DNA from: Nocardia sp. CNY236
Lineage (GTDB): Bacteria; Actinomycetota; Actinomycetes; Mycobacteriales; Mycobacteriaceae
NCBI RefSeq assembly: GCF_000482385.1
Contig: NZ_AXVD01000042.1
Coordinates: 1 to 34,719 of the forward strand
Length of the DNA: 34,719 nt
Direction: 5' to 3'
Shown: positions 22,196-30,571 of the stretch, piece by piece
Layout of the letters: every line of letters starts with the position of its first letter
Position numbering within the stretch: the stretch's first letter is position 1
Position numbers and translations under genes: made by a program
Notes under the pieces: model-generated
What the model saw: the letters and a program-made list of their open reading frames with translations, nothing else
Told to the model about the DNA's origin: nothing
Databases searched by the model: none

Positions 22196-24644
22196 TCAGA
22201 AGAGGGTGTCGCGGACCCGAAGTGGCCGGTAGCCGGTGGGTCCCAGTTGAGCCAATTCGGCGTCGATGTCGACCTCGATCGCGCCGAAGAAGTTGATGTT
22301 CTCGCTGTGCGCCGGGCTGATGTGCGCCAGCACTTCGTCATCGATCCGGCGTCCGGCTCGGCGCATCTGGTCGACGGCGAGCCCGTAATACTCGGTGGTC
22401 CAGGCGATCACGGCGTTCGTGGCGAGGGTCAAACACCAGGCTTGCTCGGTTTGGTCGTCGAGCTGGCGGGCGCGGATCGTGCCCTCGTGCGCGTAGAGCA
22501 GGTCCCGGCGCAGCGCGTGGAGGGATTCGCCTTTGTTGAGCTGGCGGGAAATCTTGCGCCGATAGTCCGGATCGGACAGGTAGCGGGCGGCGTAGACGGT
22601 GCGGCGCAGGGCTCCATATTCCTTGAGCGCGGTGGCGAGGGTGTTCTGCCGCCCGGAGGCGGACAGTTTGCCTACCAGCAGCGAGGCGGTGGTGTGCCCG
22701 AACTTCAGCGACCCGGCCAGCCGCAGCAGATCGTCCCAGTGCTCGGCGATCAGCTCCAGGTTGGCACGGCGGGTCATCAGCGGTCCGGCGTGTGGGAACC
22801 GGGCTTCGGTGTCCCGGCGGGGTCCGGGCCGGTACAGGGTGATCTTGCCCAGGTCCCGGATCCGGGGTGAGAGCTGCATCCCGAGCAGGTCGAACAGCCC
22901 GAAGTTGACCAGGGTCACGCCGTGGGTGTCGGTTGCGTGTTCGGTGATCGGCAGGTCCGTGGCGTTGCCGAGGATTTCATCGAGCACGTAGTGCGCTTCG
23001 CGTTTGGTGGCGACGATGATCTTCGTGCCGTAGGTGGCGTGCTGATCGGTGACATGGGTGTAGGTCGACAGCACCCGGCCGCCGTGGATGACCATCTCCC
23101 GCGCCGAGGTCGACTTGCCCCGGACTGGGAACCGCTGCCCGTCGCTCGACGACAACGTACCGACGCCGAATACCGTGGTCAGCGGAAGCCGCTGGTGGTA
23201 GTCGATGATCGCGAGGTTCGCCGCGCGCAGGGTCTCTATCCCGCACATACCATTCCGAAGTCCAGGCCAGGATGTCGTAGGAGATGCCGCAGGCCTCCGC
23301 CATCCGGGTCAGCCCGAGGTTCGTCGAGTGGGCCAGCAGCACCGCGATGAGATTGCGTTTGAGTTCCGGGGTGCGGGTGTGTTTGCCCGAGGCGTGGGTG
23401 AAGCAGTCCAGGTAGCCGGTGCGTTTGTCCAGCTCGATCAGCGGCGACACGATCGGCGCGAACGGCAGCATCTCGGTCAGCTCCGCCTTCAACGACTTCG
23501 CCTCGTCGGGGACGTCTTCGGCGGTCAACGGCGAGATCACCAGGTCCCCGGTCTCGTCCACGCGGACCGGGCCGTCCCCGCCGGACAGCACGTCTTCCAG
23601 CTCGCCGACCGCCTCGTGCAGCTCGTCGGTCACCGCGGCCAGGGCTTCGCCGGGGTCGGCGGGTTTGCCGACCAGGCGGCAGAACTCGGCGCGCTGCGGA
23701 GCCCATTGGTTGGTGGTGAGCAGGTAGGCGGCCGGGTCGGCGTAGCGGCGCGAACCGGGCACGTACACATCCCCGCTACGCAGCCCGTCCCGCAGCCCGA
23801 GCAGCACGCACAGCTCCCAGTAGTGCCGGTACGCGGTGACGCTGCCCGATTTCCGGGCCTCGTCGAGGTAGCCGTGCCACTTGGTCGGCACGAAACCGGC
23901 CGGCGCCTCGTCGAACACCTTGCGGCGGCCGGTCGCGTTCAACTCGCGCAGCATGTCGACGGCGATCAGTAGCTCGGTCGCTGCGGTCCCGCCGGCGAAC
24001 CGCACCGCCGAGAGTACCGCCGGGGTGAACTGCCGCAGATAGTTGTAGGACAGATCCAGCGCGGCCAGATGCCCGTGATCACGCGCGAGGCGGTCGTAGG
24101 TCTCGGTCTGCGCCTGGTGGCGGGCGTGTGCGACGCGTTCCACCACCGTGACCGGGCCCGGCCGGATCACCCGCGCCGAGATCAGATATTCGCAGCCCAG
24201 CCGGAACAGCAACGTCGGGGAATCGTGCTCCATCGCCCTCGCCAGCAGGAACTCGTCTAGTTCCTTCGACTCCAGCGGTCCGGCCGGCCGCCAGCCCAGA
24301 TACTGAGCGGCCAGCCGCGCATGCTCGGTACGGGTCTTGGCGCGCCTGCCATACGAACCGATCTCCACCCGATCCACCCGAAGCTGCTCGGCAAGCCGGG
24401 CCACCGCCACCGGCGGCGCCGCCGTCAGCCGGTCCGGCACGAACCCCAGCCACGGCAACGTGCACAACGCGACCGCCAGCCCCAACCGATCCGCCGGACC
24501 CCGGCCACGCCCCGGATCCACGAACGCCAGATCAGCCGGGGTCAGCGTGAAATACCGGAACAACTCTTCGCGGCTGATCTCCGAGAACCCCCGCAGACGC
24601 TCCAACTCCTCGTCCGCGAACACCCGCGTCGCCACGAACCCCAA
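22196..24644 (-). pseudogene. tnpA: Tn3-family transposase interrupted by one frameshift
   Basis: The first frame (24644 down to about 23240) starts MGFVATRVFADEELERLRGF and ELFRYFTLTPADLAFVD, the N-terminal DUF4158 region, and runs to AWTSEWYVRD. One extra A in the run GATAGAGACC then shifts the frame. The rest (from about 23235) reads ETLRAANLAIIDYHQRLPLT, TDQHATYGTKIIVATKREAH and so on to a normal end RPLRVRDTLF. Joined, it is about 815 aa, the usual Tn3 length, with no other damage seen. The gene is either recently inactivated or affected by a sequencing error. Confidence 0.88.
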
Positions 24645-24739
24645 CCTCCAGCACGCCGATCAACCTCATCGGCAGCCAAGCCAAGCACCAACCACCCGAC
24701 CCTGCATCTCGAACGCGAAAACCGTTCTTTACCAGCCGA

Positions 24740-24784
24740 CTACGCCATATCCGCCCGAAATTCGGCCGATACTACGGCGACCCC
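24740..24784. repeat. Right 45-bp inverted repeat of the Tn3-family transposon
   Basis: Inverse of 19199-19243, one mismatch; about 95 bp beyond the transposase start. Confidence 0.88.
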
Positions 24785-24835
24785 GGGATCGAGGGTCGCG
24801 GCGAGGTTTGGAGTGCTTCGTCCACGCCGCCCCCG

Positions 24836-25097
24836 CGTGCTGACCGGGGAACTGCGGATCGACGAGCTGATCGTGTCCTCCTCGGTCGAGTCGCTGAAGA
24901 AGGAGTCACCAGACCGGTTCTTCGGCCCGACCCTGGACCGGTACGGACTGACCCCAGCCGACGCCGTCCTCATCTACGACTGCGCCGACACCTGCGAGAT
25001 CTTCCGTGCCTGGGGCGGATCGGCCTACCACTTCACCGAACCCGCCCGGCTACGCACCGACATCGCTCACCTGTTGCCCGAACTCGCAGGCGTCTGA
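24836..25097 (+). pseudogene. HAD-superfamily hydrolase, C-terminal fragment
   Basis: Right after the transposon end the plus strand reads LRIDELIVSSSVESLKKESP, FFGPTLDRYGLTPADAVLIY and DCADTCEIFRAWGGSAYHF. This is the C-terminal half of an HAD hydrolase, with the Ser-x-x-x-x-x-x-K (motif II/III) and the DCAD version of the acidic motif. The nucleophile half is missing, cut off by the transposon. Confidence 0.65.
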
Positions 25098-25101
25098 CCT
25101 G

Positions 25102-25222
25102 TCAGAACATGGTGTCGCGGACCCGCAGCGGCCGGTACCCTGTCGGCCCCAACTGTGCGAGTTCGGCGTCGATATCAACCTCGATAGCGCCGATGAAGTT
25201 GATGTTCTCACTGTGCGCCCGG
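25102..25222 (-). pseudogene. C-terminal fragment of a second Tn3-family transposase
   Basis: The minus strand reads SENINFIGAIEVDIDAELAQ and GPTGYRPLRVRDTMF, almost the same as the end of the transposase at 22196-24644 but with many silent differences, so it is a separate, older copy. Only the last 40 codons remain. Confidence 0.8.
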
Positions 25223-25249
25223 GCACATCCGGCTCGTTCCCCCATGCAC

Positions 25250-25311
25250 CCAGCGGCGGGTCGATCGCTCGGCGGTGGGTAGGCCGGCTCCGATGTCGAG
25301 GAACAGCGTGA
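25250..25311 (-). pseudogene. Fragment resembling a SAM-dependent methyltransferase (DUF574 type)
   Basis: The minus strand reads TLFLDIGAGLPTAERS, which matches the SAM-binding segment QFLDIGTGLPTADNTH of actinobacterial DUF574 methyltransferases. Only about 18 residues are visible. The 25312-25409 stretch shows nothing else. Confidence 0.35.
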
Positions 25312-25409
25312 CTACCGGGGATCACTCAACGCCCTCCTACGCTCTTGGAAACACGGTGTGCTGTCGGTGACAGCTTCCGTGGTCGCCGGGGCTTGGAGCC
25401 TTCTCGCAG

Positions 25410-25766
25410 TCAGCCTTCCATGACCGTGAAGTCGCTGATCCAGCGTCGGATCACCGCCAGGTTCTGGCGACTGACCGAACCGGCGACCTTCCTGATTCTG
25501 TGGGTGCTGATCGTGCGGGGCTGTTCGGTCATGGCGAACGACACCTCGCTGAGCCCGAGGTCCTCACCGCGTAGCTGTACGTGGTGAGGCCACCCGCGAT
25601 CGCTCGTGGTCACCGGGACGATGACGACCAGGTTGCGCACCGCGCGCAGGTAGTCGGCCGTGGAAATGATCACGGCCGGTCGCCGACCGTCCTGCTCGTG
25701 TCCCTTTGCGGGAGAAAGGTCGGTCCAGATAACGTCCCCAGGTCGATACGGCTGGGCCGCGCTCAC
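25410..25766 (-). CDS. MazF/PemK-type endoribonuclease toxin
   Basis: 118 aa. YRPGDVIWTDLSPAKGHEQDGRRPAVIIS is the signature N-terminus of the MazF fold, with the catalytic Arg in GRRPAVI. VVIVPVTTSDRGWPHHVQL supplies the conserved Thr-Ser after strand 3, and SFAMTEQPRTISTHRIRKVAG closes the fold. Known: these toxins cut RNA at short sequences. The GTG start overlaps the antitoxin stop (GTGA), so it is made after the antitoxin. Confidence 0.92.
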   Translation of the reverse strand: MSAAQPYRPGDVIWTDLSPAKGHEQDGRRPAVIISTADYLRAVRNLVVIVPVTTSDRGWPHHVQLRGEDLGLSEVSFAMTEQPRTISTHRIRKVAGSVSRQNLAVIRRWISDFTVMEG

Positions 25767-26002
25767 CGAGCCTCGTCCAGGCCGTCATCGACGGTGTCGT
25801 CCCAGGCATCGAACTCGGCAACGTAGTCGGCGTCCACCTCGGCATACGCCGCGGCGACGGCGGCGAACCGGAGACGACGATCGTGCTCGTCGAGCAGGTG
25901 CTCGAGGGTCTGGGAGACGGTGCGGCCCTCTGCCTGAGCCAGAGTGCTCACGCGCTCACGCACCGACTGTTCTACTTTCATCGACGACATTGTGGCGCCC
26001 AT
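25763..26002 (-). CDS. Antitoxin of the MazF-type toxin (ribbon-helix-helix-like)
   Basis: 79 aa. The N-terminus MKVEQSVRERVSTLAQAEGRTVSQTLEHLLDE is a ribbon-helix-helix DNA-binding domain, and the acidic C-terminus (EVDADYVAEFDAWDDTVDDG) is the usual disordered part that wraps the toxin. GGGAGG eight bases before ATG 26002 supports that start. Probably represses its own operon. Confidence 0.85.
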   Translation of the reverse strand: MGATMSSMKVEQSVRERVSTLAQAEGRTVSQTLEHLLDEHDRRLRFAAVAAAYAEVDADYVAEFDAWDDTVDDGLDEAR

Positions 26003-26022
26003 GGTGCGTACCTCCCTTCAAT

Positions 26023-26066
26023 CTGGATATCTCCAGGGTACATATCAGGGATACTTTTGTGGATAC
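26023..26066. promoter_or_regulatory. Operator-like motifs before the toxin-antitoxin operon
   Basis: A palindrome CTGGA-TATC-TCCAG (26023-26036) and two direct copies of GGATAC (26049-26054, 26061-26066), one helical turn apart, lie upstream of the antitoxin start. This is a usual layout for ribbon-helix-helix binding. Function is inference. Confidence 0.45.
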
Positions 26067-26212
26067 CTTTGGGGTGAGGTGGTGCTCACGATCTGGTTTC
26101 GGCGTTGCCATAGAGTGATAGAAGAGTCCAGCACCGGCCCGACCGGGGCGTCGGCGCGTTTTAGGGTTACTCGGTTGCCTTCCGAGATGCATTCCGCTAT
26201 GGAGGAACCCTT

Positions 26213-26812
26213 GTGACATCTACCGACGATGCTCGCCGGGTCGTGCGGGATCTGGCCGCTTCCATCACCGCCCTCGATGACCTGGAGCAGGAAGCGCAGA
26301 AGTTCGTCCTGGCATGGATAGGCAGCGGTGCGCCGCTGTTCCGCGTGCGCAAGCCCGACGGCCCGCCGACCCACTTGTGTTCGTATGCGGTGATCTTCGA
26401 TCGGCGTCGACGCTCGGTGCTGCTGGCCGATCACGTGAAGGCAAACGCCTGGTTGCCGCCCGGTGGACATGTCGACGACCAGGAAGACCCCCGGCACACG
26501 GTGTTGCGCGAAGCGCACGAGGAGTTGGGCATCGAGGCGGAGTTCGATCCGGTGTGCGGTGGTGAGCCACTGTTCTTGACCGTCACCCAGACCCGCGGAG
26601 AGTGCTCCCACACCGATGTGAGTTTCTGGTTCGCTCTCGCCGGTGACGAGGACATGGCGCTGCGGCGCGACCCCGCCGAGGCGCGCGAACTGCGGTGGTG
26701 GCCTATCGACAACGCCGTGTTGTGGGAGCCCTCCGACCAGTTCGACCCGGGCATGATGCGGTTCCTGGACAAACTTCGTGCTCATGGTGGGGTCAGCGAG
26801 CCGGTGGCCTGA
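26213..26812 (+). CDS. NUDIX hydrolase
   Basis: 199 aa. A complete Nudix box, Gx5Ex7REUxEExGU, is present at residues 85-107 (GHVDDQEDPRHTVLREAHEELGI). LCSYAVIFDRRRRSVLLADHVKANAWLPPGG leads into it. GTG at 26213 has GGAGG eight bases upstream. Substrate unknown; nucleoside diphosphate derivatives are usual. It stands alone, between the toxin-antitoxin module and an aminotransferase fragment. Confidence 0.92.
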   Translation: MTSTDDARRVVRDLAASITALDDLEQEAQKFVLAWIGSGAPLFRVRKPDGPPTHLCSYAVIFDRRRRSVLLADHVKANAWLPPGGHVDDQEDPRHTVLREAHEELGIEAEFDPVCGGEPLFLTVTQTRGECSHTDVSFWFALAGDEDMALRRDPAEARELRWWPIDNAVLWEPSDQFDPGMMRFLDKLRAHGGVSEPVA

Positions 26813-26848
26813 TCGGTTTCACAGGCCGATAGTGGTGATCATGGCGGA

Positions 26849-27085
26849 GTGGTCGGACAAGCCGGTGTCGATCGTCGTGGGGTCATAGCGGCACTCGGTC
26901 ACGGCGCCACCGCGCTGGAAATCATCTACCGAACCCTGGATCTGCGTGAACGCATGGTGCTGGTCCCGACCAACACCAACTACGCGACCGCCGCGCTCGC
27001 GGCCGGAGCACGAGTCGAACTCTACGACGCGGGCCTGTACCTGGGGATGGCCGACCTCGAGCATCGGCTCACCGGCATAAGTCAC
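26849..27085 (+). pseudogene. DegT/DnrJ/EryC1/StrS aminotransferase N-terminal fragment
   Basis: The plus strand reads LGHGATALEIIYRTLDLRER then VLVPTNTNYATAALAAGARV and DAGLYLGMADLEHRL. This is the PLP-fold segment of sugar aminotransferases (usually GT-AL-LAL..GDEVI-P-NTF-AT..AG..P-..D). The catalytic Lys half is absent; after about 27085 the sequence is unrelated and overlaps the end of the convergent operon. Confidence 0.7.
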
Positions 27086-27149
27086 CGGCCGAGCATCCGC
27101 AGCGTCGCCAGCTCCATCCGGAATCGATTCGTCACCGCTGAGTACACAG

Positions 27150-27389
27150 TCAGGCACGCGCACAACTCCCCATGTACTCGTCGTTGGCGCCGAGCTGCTC
27201 GCGCCATGAAGTCACCTGATCATCGGTGATCTTTGCGAACAAGACCGGCGGCACGGTGAACCCGGTTCCCGGACGCAGCCAGGCCAGGGATTCGACATTC
27301 GGGGTGGCCGGGGCCGCAGAGGGCCGGATGACCCGGGCTGGCATCGGCGCGCTGACCTCCGCCGAGGGACTGTTAGGTTCGGGATTCAT
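27150..27389 (-). CDS. Small unknown protein, last gene of the six-gene minus operon
   Basis: 79 aa; its ATG overlaps the TGA of the preceding gene (ATGA). Pro/Ala-rich N-terminus, then WLRPGTGFTVPPVLFAKITD and DQVTSWREQLGANDEYMGSC. No known family. The overlap and codon usage support it as a real gene. Confidence 0.6.
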   Translation of the reverse strand: MNPEPNSPSAEVSAPMPARVIRPSAAPATPNVESLAWLRPGTGFTVPPVLFAKITDDQVTSWREQLGANDEYMGSCARA

Positions 27390-27766
27390 CGACCACGCCA
27401 TTCGTCGTAGGACTCGCTCCCTGCGCGCTGGTGGAGATCGCCCTCGAGATGACGACCAGGCCGGGTGATGGAGTACGGTCGACCGCTCCCACGCGGCCAA
27501 CACATTGGGGGTTCCGCCGTCCAGACGTCGGCGATTCGCCGCACGGTATCCATCCACCCGCGCAGGTGCCTCTCCGAAGGGACTAGGACCACATCGCTCT
27601 TGGCCGAGCTCAGGTGCGCCAGAAGGACGGCCAGGTCGCCCGCGATGTGGATGTCGCGGGCCGACAGTTCCAGCCGCATCCGGCGCGCCAAGGTGTGCAA
27701 GCTGTCTACCTCGGCTTGCACACCCTTGCCTGAGTGGTCCTGGCGGACGATCGCGATTGCTCTCAT
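27386..27766 (-). CDS. Unknown protein resembling the resolvase-like fold, fifth in operon
   Basis: 126 aa from ATG 27766, which overlaps the preceding stop (ATGA). MRAIAIVRQDHSGKGVQAEV and the segment KSDVVLVPSERHLRGWMDTVRRIADVW follow the pattern of actinobacterial proteins that look like serine-recombinase N-terminal domains but lack the catalytic Ser. Likely regulatory rather than enzymatic (inference). Confidence 0.6.
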   Translation of the reverse strand: MRAIAIVRQDHSGKGVQAEVDSLHTLARRMRLELSARDIHIAGDLAVLLAHLSSAKSDVVLVPSERHLRGWMDTVRRIADVWTAEPPMCWPRGSGRPYSITRPGRHLEGDLHQRAGSESYDEWRGR

Positions 27767-28239
27767 GAGGCCACGCTTCGAGAACTCAACGACACCGGCG
27801 GTGTCGTTGCCAGCGGAATCCTGACCCACGTCAGCGTGCCGCCTGATGGCGGTGCGACGCGGCCGCGCTCAGCGAAAGCAGTCAGGGTGTCGGCCACCGG
27901 CTTGTCAACGGGGTTCGCGGTCCCGTGGATCTGGACTTCCAGCGCCGCTCCGCGCCGAAGTAGCCGCACGGTCACCTCACTGGCTGGCGACAGATCCGGG
28001 AAGCCGGTTGTGACCCGGGCGAAGATGTCTGGCTCTGCTGCGTCCATCGCTTCGGCGAGCATCGGCAGGACGATCTGCTCGACAGGTTCGGTCAGGCCTC
28101 GTACGCGGGCGAGGGTCAGCGGTTGGTGTGTCTGGAGCTGAGCCAGTCCAACGATGGCCTTGGCTGCATCACTGGCAGTCCTGATGCTGTTCGGACTGAA
28201 ATGTGGTGGGCGGCGATTGGTGTGGGTCATGATTAGCAT
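27763..28239 (-). CDS. Unknown protein, fourth in operon
   Basis: 158 aa (ATG 28230 is another start). Helical first half (IRTASDAAKAIVGLAQLQTH, LTEPVEQIVLPMLAEAMDAA) and a beta-rich second half (SEVTVRLLRRGAALEVQIHG). It overlaps both neighbours by a few bases. No family recognised. Confidence 0.65.
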   Translation of the reverse strand: MLIMTHTNRRPPHFSPNSIRTASDAAKAIVGLAQLQTHQPLTLARVRGLTEPVEQIVLPMLAEAMDAAEPDIFARVTTGFPDLSPASEVTVRLLRRGAALEVQIHGTANPVDKPVADTLTAFAERGRVAPPSGGTLTWVRIPLATTPPVSLSSRSVAS

Positions 28240-28691
28240 GCCGTCGGCAGGGCGCGTGCCGCTTCCAGAACGATGGTGGCCAGGGTGTCGAAGTTGGGGC
28301 GGTTCTCGTCGATCGGCTCCTCCATCCAGATGCGGCGGGTGTCGGACGGACCCGGAAGCGTGATCAACGAACCGTGGACGGTTCGAATTGCCTGATACTT
28401 GAAGAGTGTGGGCAAGATGTGCACCGCCCGTGAATCGCCAGTCGGCGCGCGTTGGGTGAGGAAGGTCAAGAATCCGGTGTCGATGTTCTCGATCGTCGGG
28501 GTCGGCTCATGGAGTCGGAGCAACTCGGTCCGCACTCGGTCACCCAGTGGCCGAGGCATCTGGATCGCGTCGACGTGACCTGCCCGCAGGACGATCTGGT
28601 CGTGCTGGTTGACCTCGACGCCGATGAAATGGTTCTCCTTGGCATACCTCGCGCAGCGTGCGGCAGGGGTTTCGGTCAGGGCTATAGCCAT
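28233..28691 (-). CDS. Unknown protein, third in operon
   Basis: 152 aa from ATG 28691, preceded by GAGGAA. IALTETPAARCARYAKENHF then GVEVNQHDQIVLRAGHVDAI, and a C-terminal RRIWMEEPIDENRPNFDTLA. Mixed alpha/beta, no catalytic motif, no membrane segment. Function unknown. Confidence 0.7.
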   Translation of the reverse strand: MAIALTETPAARCARYAKENHFIGVEVNQHDQIVLRAGHVDAIQMPRPLGDRVRTELLRLHEPTPTIENIDTGFLTFLTQRAPTGDSRAVHILPTLFKYQAIRTVHGSLITLPGPSDTRRIWMEEPIDENRPNFDTLATIVLEAARALPTAC

Positions 28692-28978
28692 AGTTCCTCG
28701 CAGGGCATTCGGTTGTCGGGAAGGAATCCGCCGGGCAGTTCGACGGCGGTGATTGCGGGGTTGTGACCGTCTGACCACTTCCGCAGGAAGTTCTGGACCG
28801 CGGTCCGGCAGCCGCGGCAGTCGAAAACCTGGTTGGCCCAGAGGAATCGAAGATGGACATCAGGCTCGCTCGGCCGCGGCGAGCTCGGGCTCGAGCTCGG
28901 GCTCGGGCTCGGGCTCGGGCGCTGCGGTTTGCCACCAACGCAGTGGGCCGGAACGTCGGGATGAACTACCAGGTCCAT
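28682..28978 (-). CDS. Unknown Cys-containing protein with Ser-Pro repeat, second in operon
   Basis: 98 aa. ATG 28978 has GGAGG eight bases upstream. Residues ~22-40 are a low-complexity run of Ser and Pro coded by a GGGCTC/GAGCTC hexamer repeat. The C-terminal half is conserved-looking: VHLRFLWANQVFDCRGCRTAVQNFL has a CxxC that could bind metal. Function unknown. Confidence 0.65.
   Translation of the reverse strand: MDLVVHPDVPAHCVGGKPQRPSPSPSPSSSPSSPRPSEPDVHLRFLWANQVFDCRGCRTAVQNFLRKWSDGHNPAITAVELPGGFLPDNRMPCEELWL
28881..28922. repeat. Hexanucleotide tandem repeat in coding sequence
   Basis: About seven units of GGGCTC or the variant GAGCTC in a row, encoding alternating Ser-Pro on the minus strand. 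Six-base units keep the frame when copies are gained or lost. Confidence 0.75.
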
Positions 28979-29318
28979 CGCGGAAACCTCCGCTGGTTCG
29001 CGAGCTGGCGAGCGCGGTATGCGGGCAGCGGGGTCAGCTGGCACGCGATGCCGAGCTCACCGGCCACTGCGAGCGGGGCGTGGCCCATACCGAGCTCATC
29101 GAGCCAGCCGAAGATCTGTGCCCACAATGGTCCTCGTCGCTTGCCGGGCGGGGCTGGGGAAGCACCTCGGCCAGTTTGATCGTGGCCAGCGCCTGGTCCA
29201 GCGTGAGTGTCCGCCCGCGCAGTTGCTGCACGACCCACTGGTTGCACCCGACGGAGATTGCGGAGACAGCGGTGAGGTCGCTCGAGATCGTTCGGCCGGA
29301 AGCCAGATGAATGGACAT
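28966..29318 (-). pseudogene. First gene of the minus operon, frameshifted
   Basis: ATG 29318 with GGAGG seven bases before it begins MSIHLASGRTISSDLTAVSA and CNQWVVQQLRGRTLTLDQAL. Near 29140-29170 the coding pattern moves to the next frame, which reads LWAQIFGWLDELGMGHAPLA and GELGIACQLTPLPAYRARQL and ends by overlapping the next gene by 13 bases. In the starting frame the ORF ends at 29034 with an unnatural Ser-rich tail. So it is either a recent frameshift or a sequence error. No family recognised. Confidence 0.6.
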
Positions 29319-29478
29319 GGTCAGTCCTCCGGGTCGTACGCGTGGGGCGCGCGAATGCTGTGAGTGGGTGCCGGGCGCAGCGGCAGAGTGACGCCACCGT
29401 GTTGCCTGAAGTCGCACTGAGCTGTCGTCATCAGTCCACCTGCATGGGCCTTGTCAACGGAGCGACCACCTTCCGCGG

Positions 29479-29640
29479 TCACTGTGTCTTGCCGTGCGCC
29501 AGGTTGGCACAGTGACACGCACTGTGCACGGCAAACGGTAAACTTCGGCGCGGAGAGTGGGTTTGCTCTGACCTTGCGTCAGCTCGGTCAACGAGCGGTA
29601 CCGTGTGACAGGATATGGAATGTGACAGAACGTCACTGTG
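29479..29640. promoter_or_regulatory. Divergent control region rich in CACTGTG motifs
   Basis: CACTGTG or its inverse occurs at about 29481, 29508, 29520 and 29632. Two of these form the perfect dyad GCACAGTG-ACACG-CACTGTGC (29507-29527). TGTGACAG occurs twice, 17 bp apart, just before the XRE gene. These could be binding sites for the XRE regulator that starts at 29661. The rest of 29319-29478 shows nothing definite. Confidence 0.5.
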
Positions 29641-29660
29641 CAGCAGAGGAGGTGTGACTG

Positions 29661-30566
29661 GTGTCGCATGCTGCTATTTCGGCCAATGGCGACCGACTCT
29701 CGCCCTACAGCCGCCGATTGCACCTCGGCGACCGACTGCGCACCCTGCGCCAAGAGCAAGACCGCTCAATTCAGCAGGTGGCCAAGGCCGCCGACATCGA
29801 CCGAACCCTGCTCACCCGCATCGAAACCGCACAACGGCGAGTCACGGCCGATGTCATCATGACGGTGGCCGAACACCTCGGCGTCGAGCAACATTCGCCC
29901 CTCTGGCAGGAGTTCTACGCCCTGGCCCGCGACGCCGGCCAGGCCGGATGGTGGGAGAGTCGGGCGTTTAGAGGGTTATCCGATCGGCAGGCCCTACCAG
30001 CCGATCTCGAAGCCGGCGCCAGCCGAATCCGGTGGTACGACTTCGCCTTGGTCCCTGGACTTCTCCAGTCACCGGCCTACGTCCGTGCCCGACACGATGC
30101 CGCGGTCACCAATGACCACTCCTCGGACAATCCAGTCGAAATCCGCGCCCGCGAGCGGCGCCAACAGCAAGCACTCACCGAGGGCGGCCCTCGGATCGAG
30201 GTCATCGTCGAAGAGACCGTTGTCCGTCGCCGGGTCGTCCCCACGCCAGCGATGCTCGAACAGCTGGAGCACCTGCTGAAGCTCATCGACAGAAACGGTC
30301 AGATCGACGTCCGCATCCTGCCTGTCGGTGGCGAGCTGCTCGGACTGCGGGCTCCTCGATCGCCCTGGGAAATCTACGACTTCGCCGCCGGTGATCCACC
30401 GCTGGTAATGGTCGAGTCGTTAACCGACGATGTGCTGCTGAGAGACCACGCCGAGGTAACCCGCCACGAACGCCTCTGGAAGCGACTGCACGAGATCGCC
30501 CTACCTCCGGACGACAGTCGTGAACTCATCGCGCGCAGTGCCGAAGTTCTTGCAAAGGAGCAGTGA
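29661..30566 (+). CDS. XRE-family regulator with DUF5753 domain
   Basis: 301 aa. The HTH lies at residues ~22-78 (LGDRLRTLRQEQDRSIQQVAKAADIDRTLLTRIE). The remainder is the DUF5753 domain typical of actinobacteria: WYDFALVPGLLQSPAYVRA, REIRARERRQQ-like RARERRQQQALTEGG, and the closing DDVLLRDHAEVTRHERLWKRLHEIALPPDDS. GTG 29661 has AGGAGG eight bases upstream. Known: these regulators pair with a DUF397 protein, in some cases as Scr1-type toxin-antitoxin-like pairs controlling development. A DUF397 gene overlaps its end. Confidence 0.93.
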   Translation: MSHAAISANGDRLSPYSRRLHLGDRLRTLRQEQDRSIQQVAKAADIDRTLLTRIETAQRRVTADVIMTVAEHLGVEQHSPLWQEFYALARDAGQAGWWESRAFRGLSDRQALPADLEAGASRIRWYDFALVPGLLQSPAYVRARHDAAVTNDHSSDNPVEIRARERRQQQALTEGGPRIEVIVEETVVRRRVVPTPAMLEQLEHLLKLIDRNGQIDVRILPVGGELLGLRAPRSPWEIYDFAAGDPPLVMVESLTDDVLLRDHAEVTRHERLWKRLHEIALPPDDSRELIARSAEVLAKEQ

Positions 30567-30571
30567 AGTAC

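Larger units (their letters stand above)
19199..24784. mobile_element. Tn3-family transposon, 5,586 bp, with 45-bp inverted repeats
   Basis: Both ends carry a 45-bp inverted repeat starting GGGGTCGCCGTAGTATCGGC, with one mismatch, which has the length and the GGGG start of Tn3-family ends. Inside are, in order, an integrase remnant, a serine resolvase with its res region, a TetR/hydrolase cargo pair, and a Tn3 transposase reading in from the right end. No 5-bp target duplication is seen (TTGTG on the left, GGGAT on the right), so the element may have rearranged after insertion. Confidence 0.85.

Noticed and set aside
22247..22870. 207-codon plus-strand frame within the Tn3 transposase
   Set aside because: Antisense of a clearly recognised transposase segment.
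28881..28922. Possible CRISPR-like repeat
   Set aside because: Six-base tandem units without spacers inside a coding sequence; a simple repeat.
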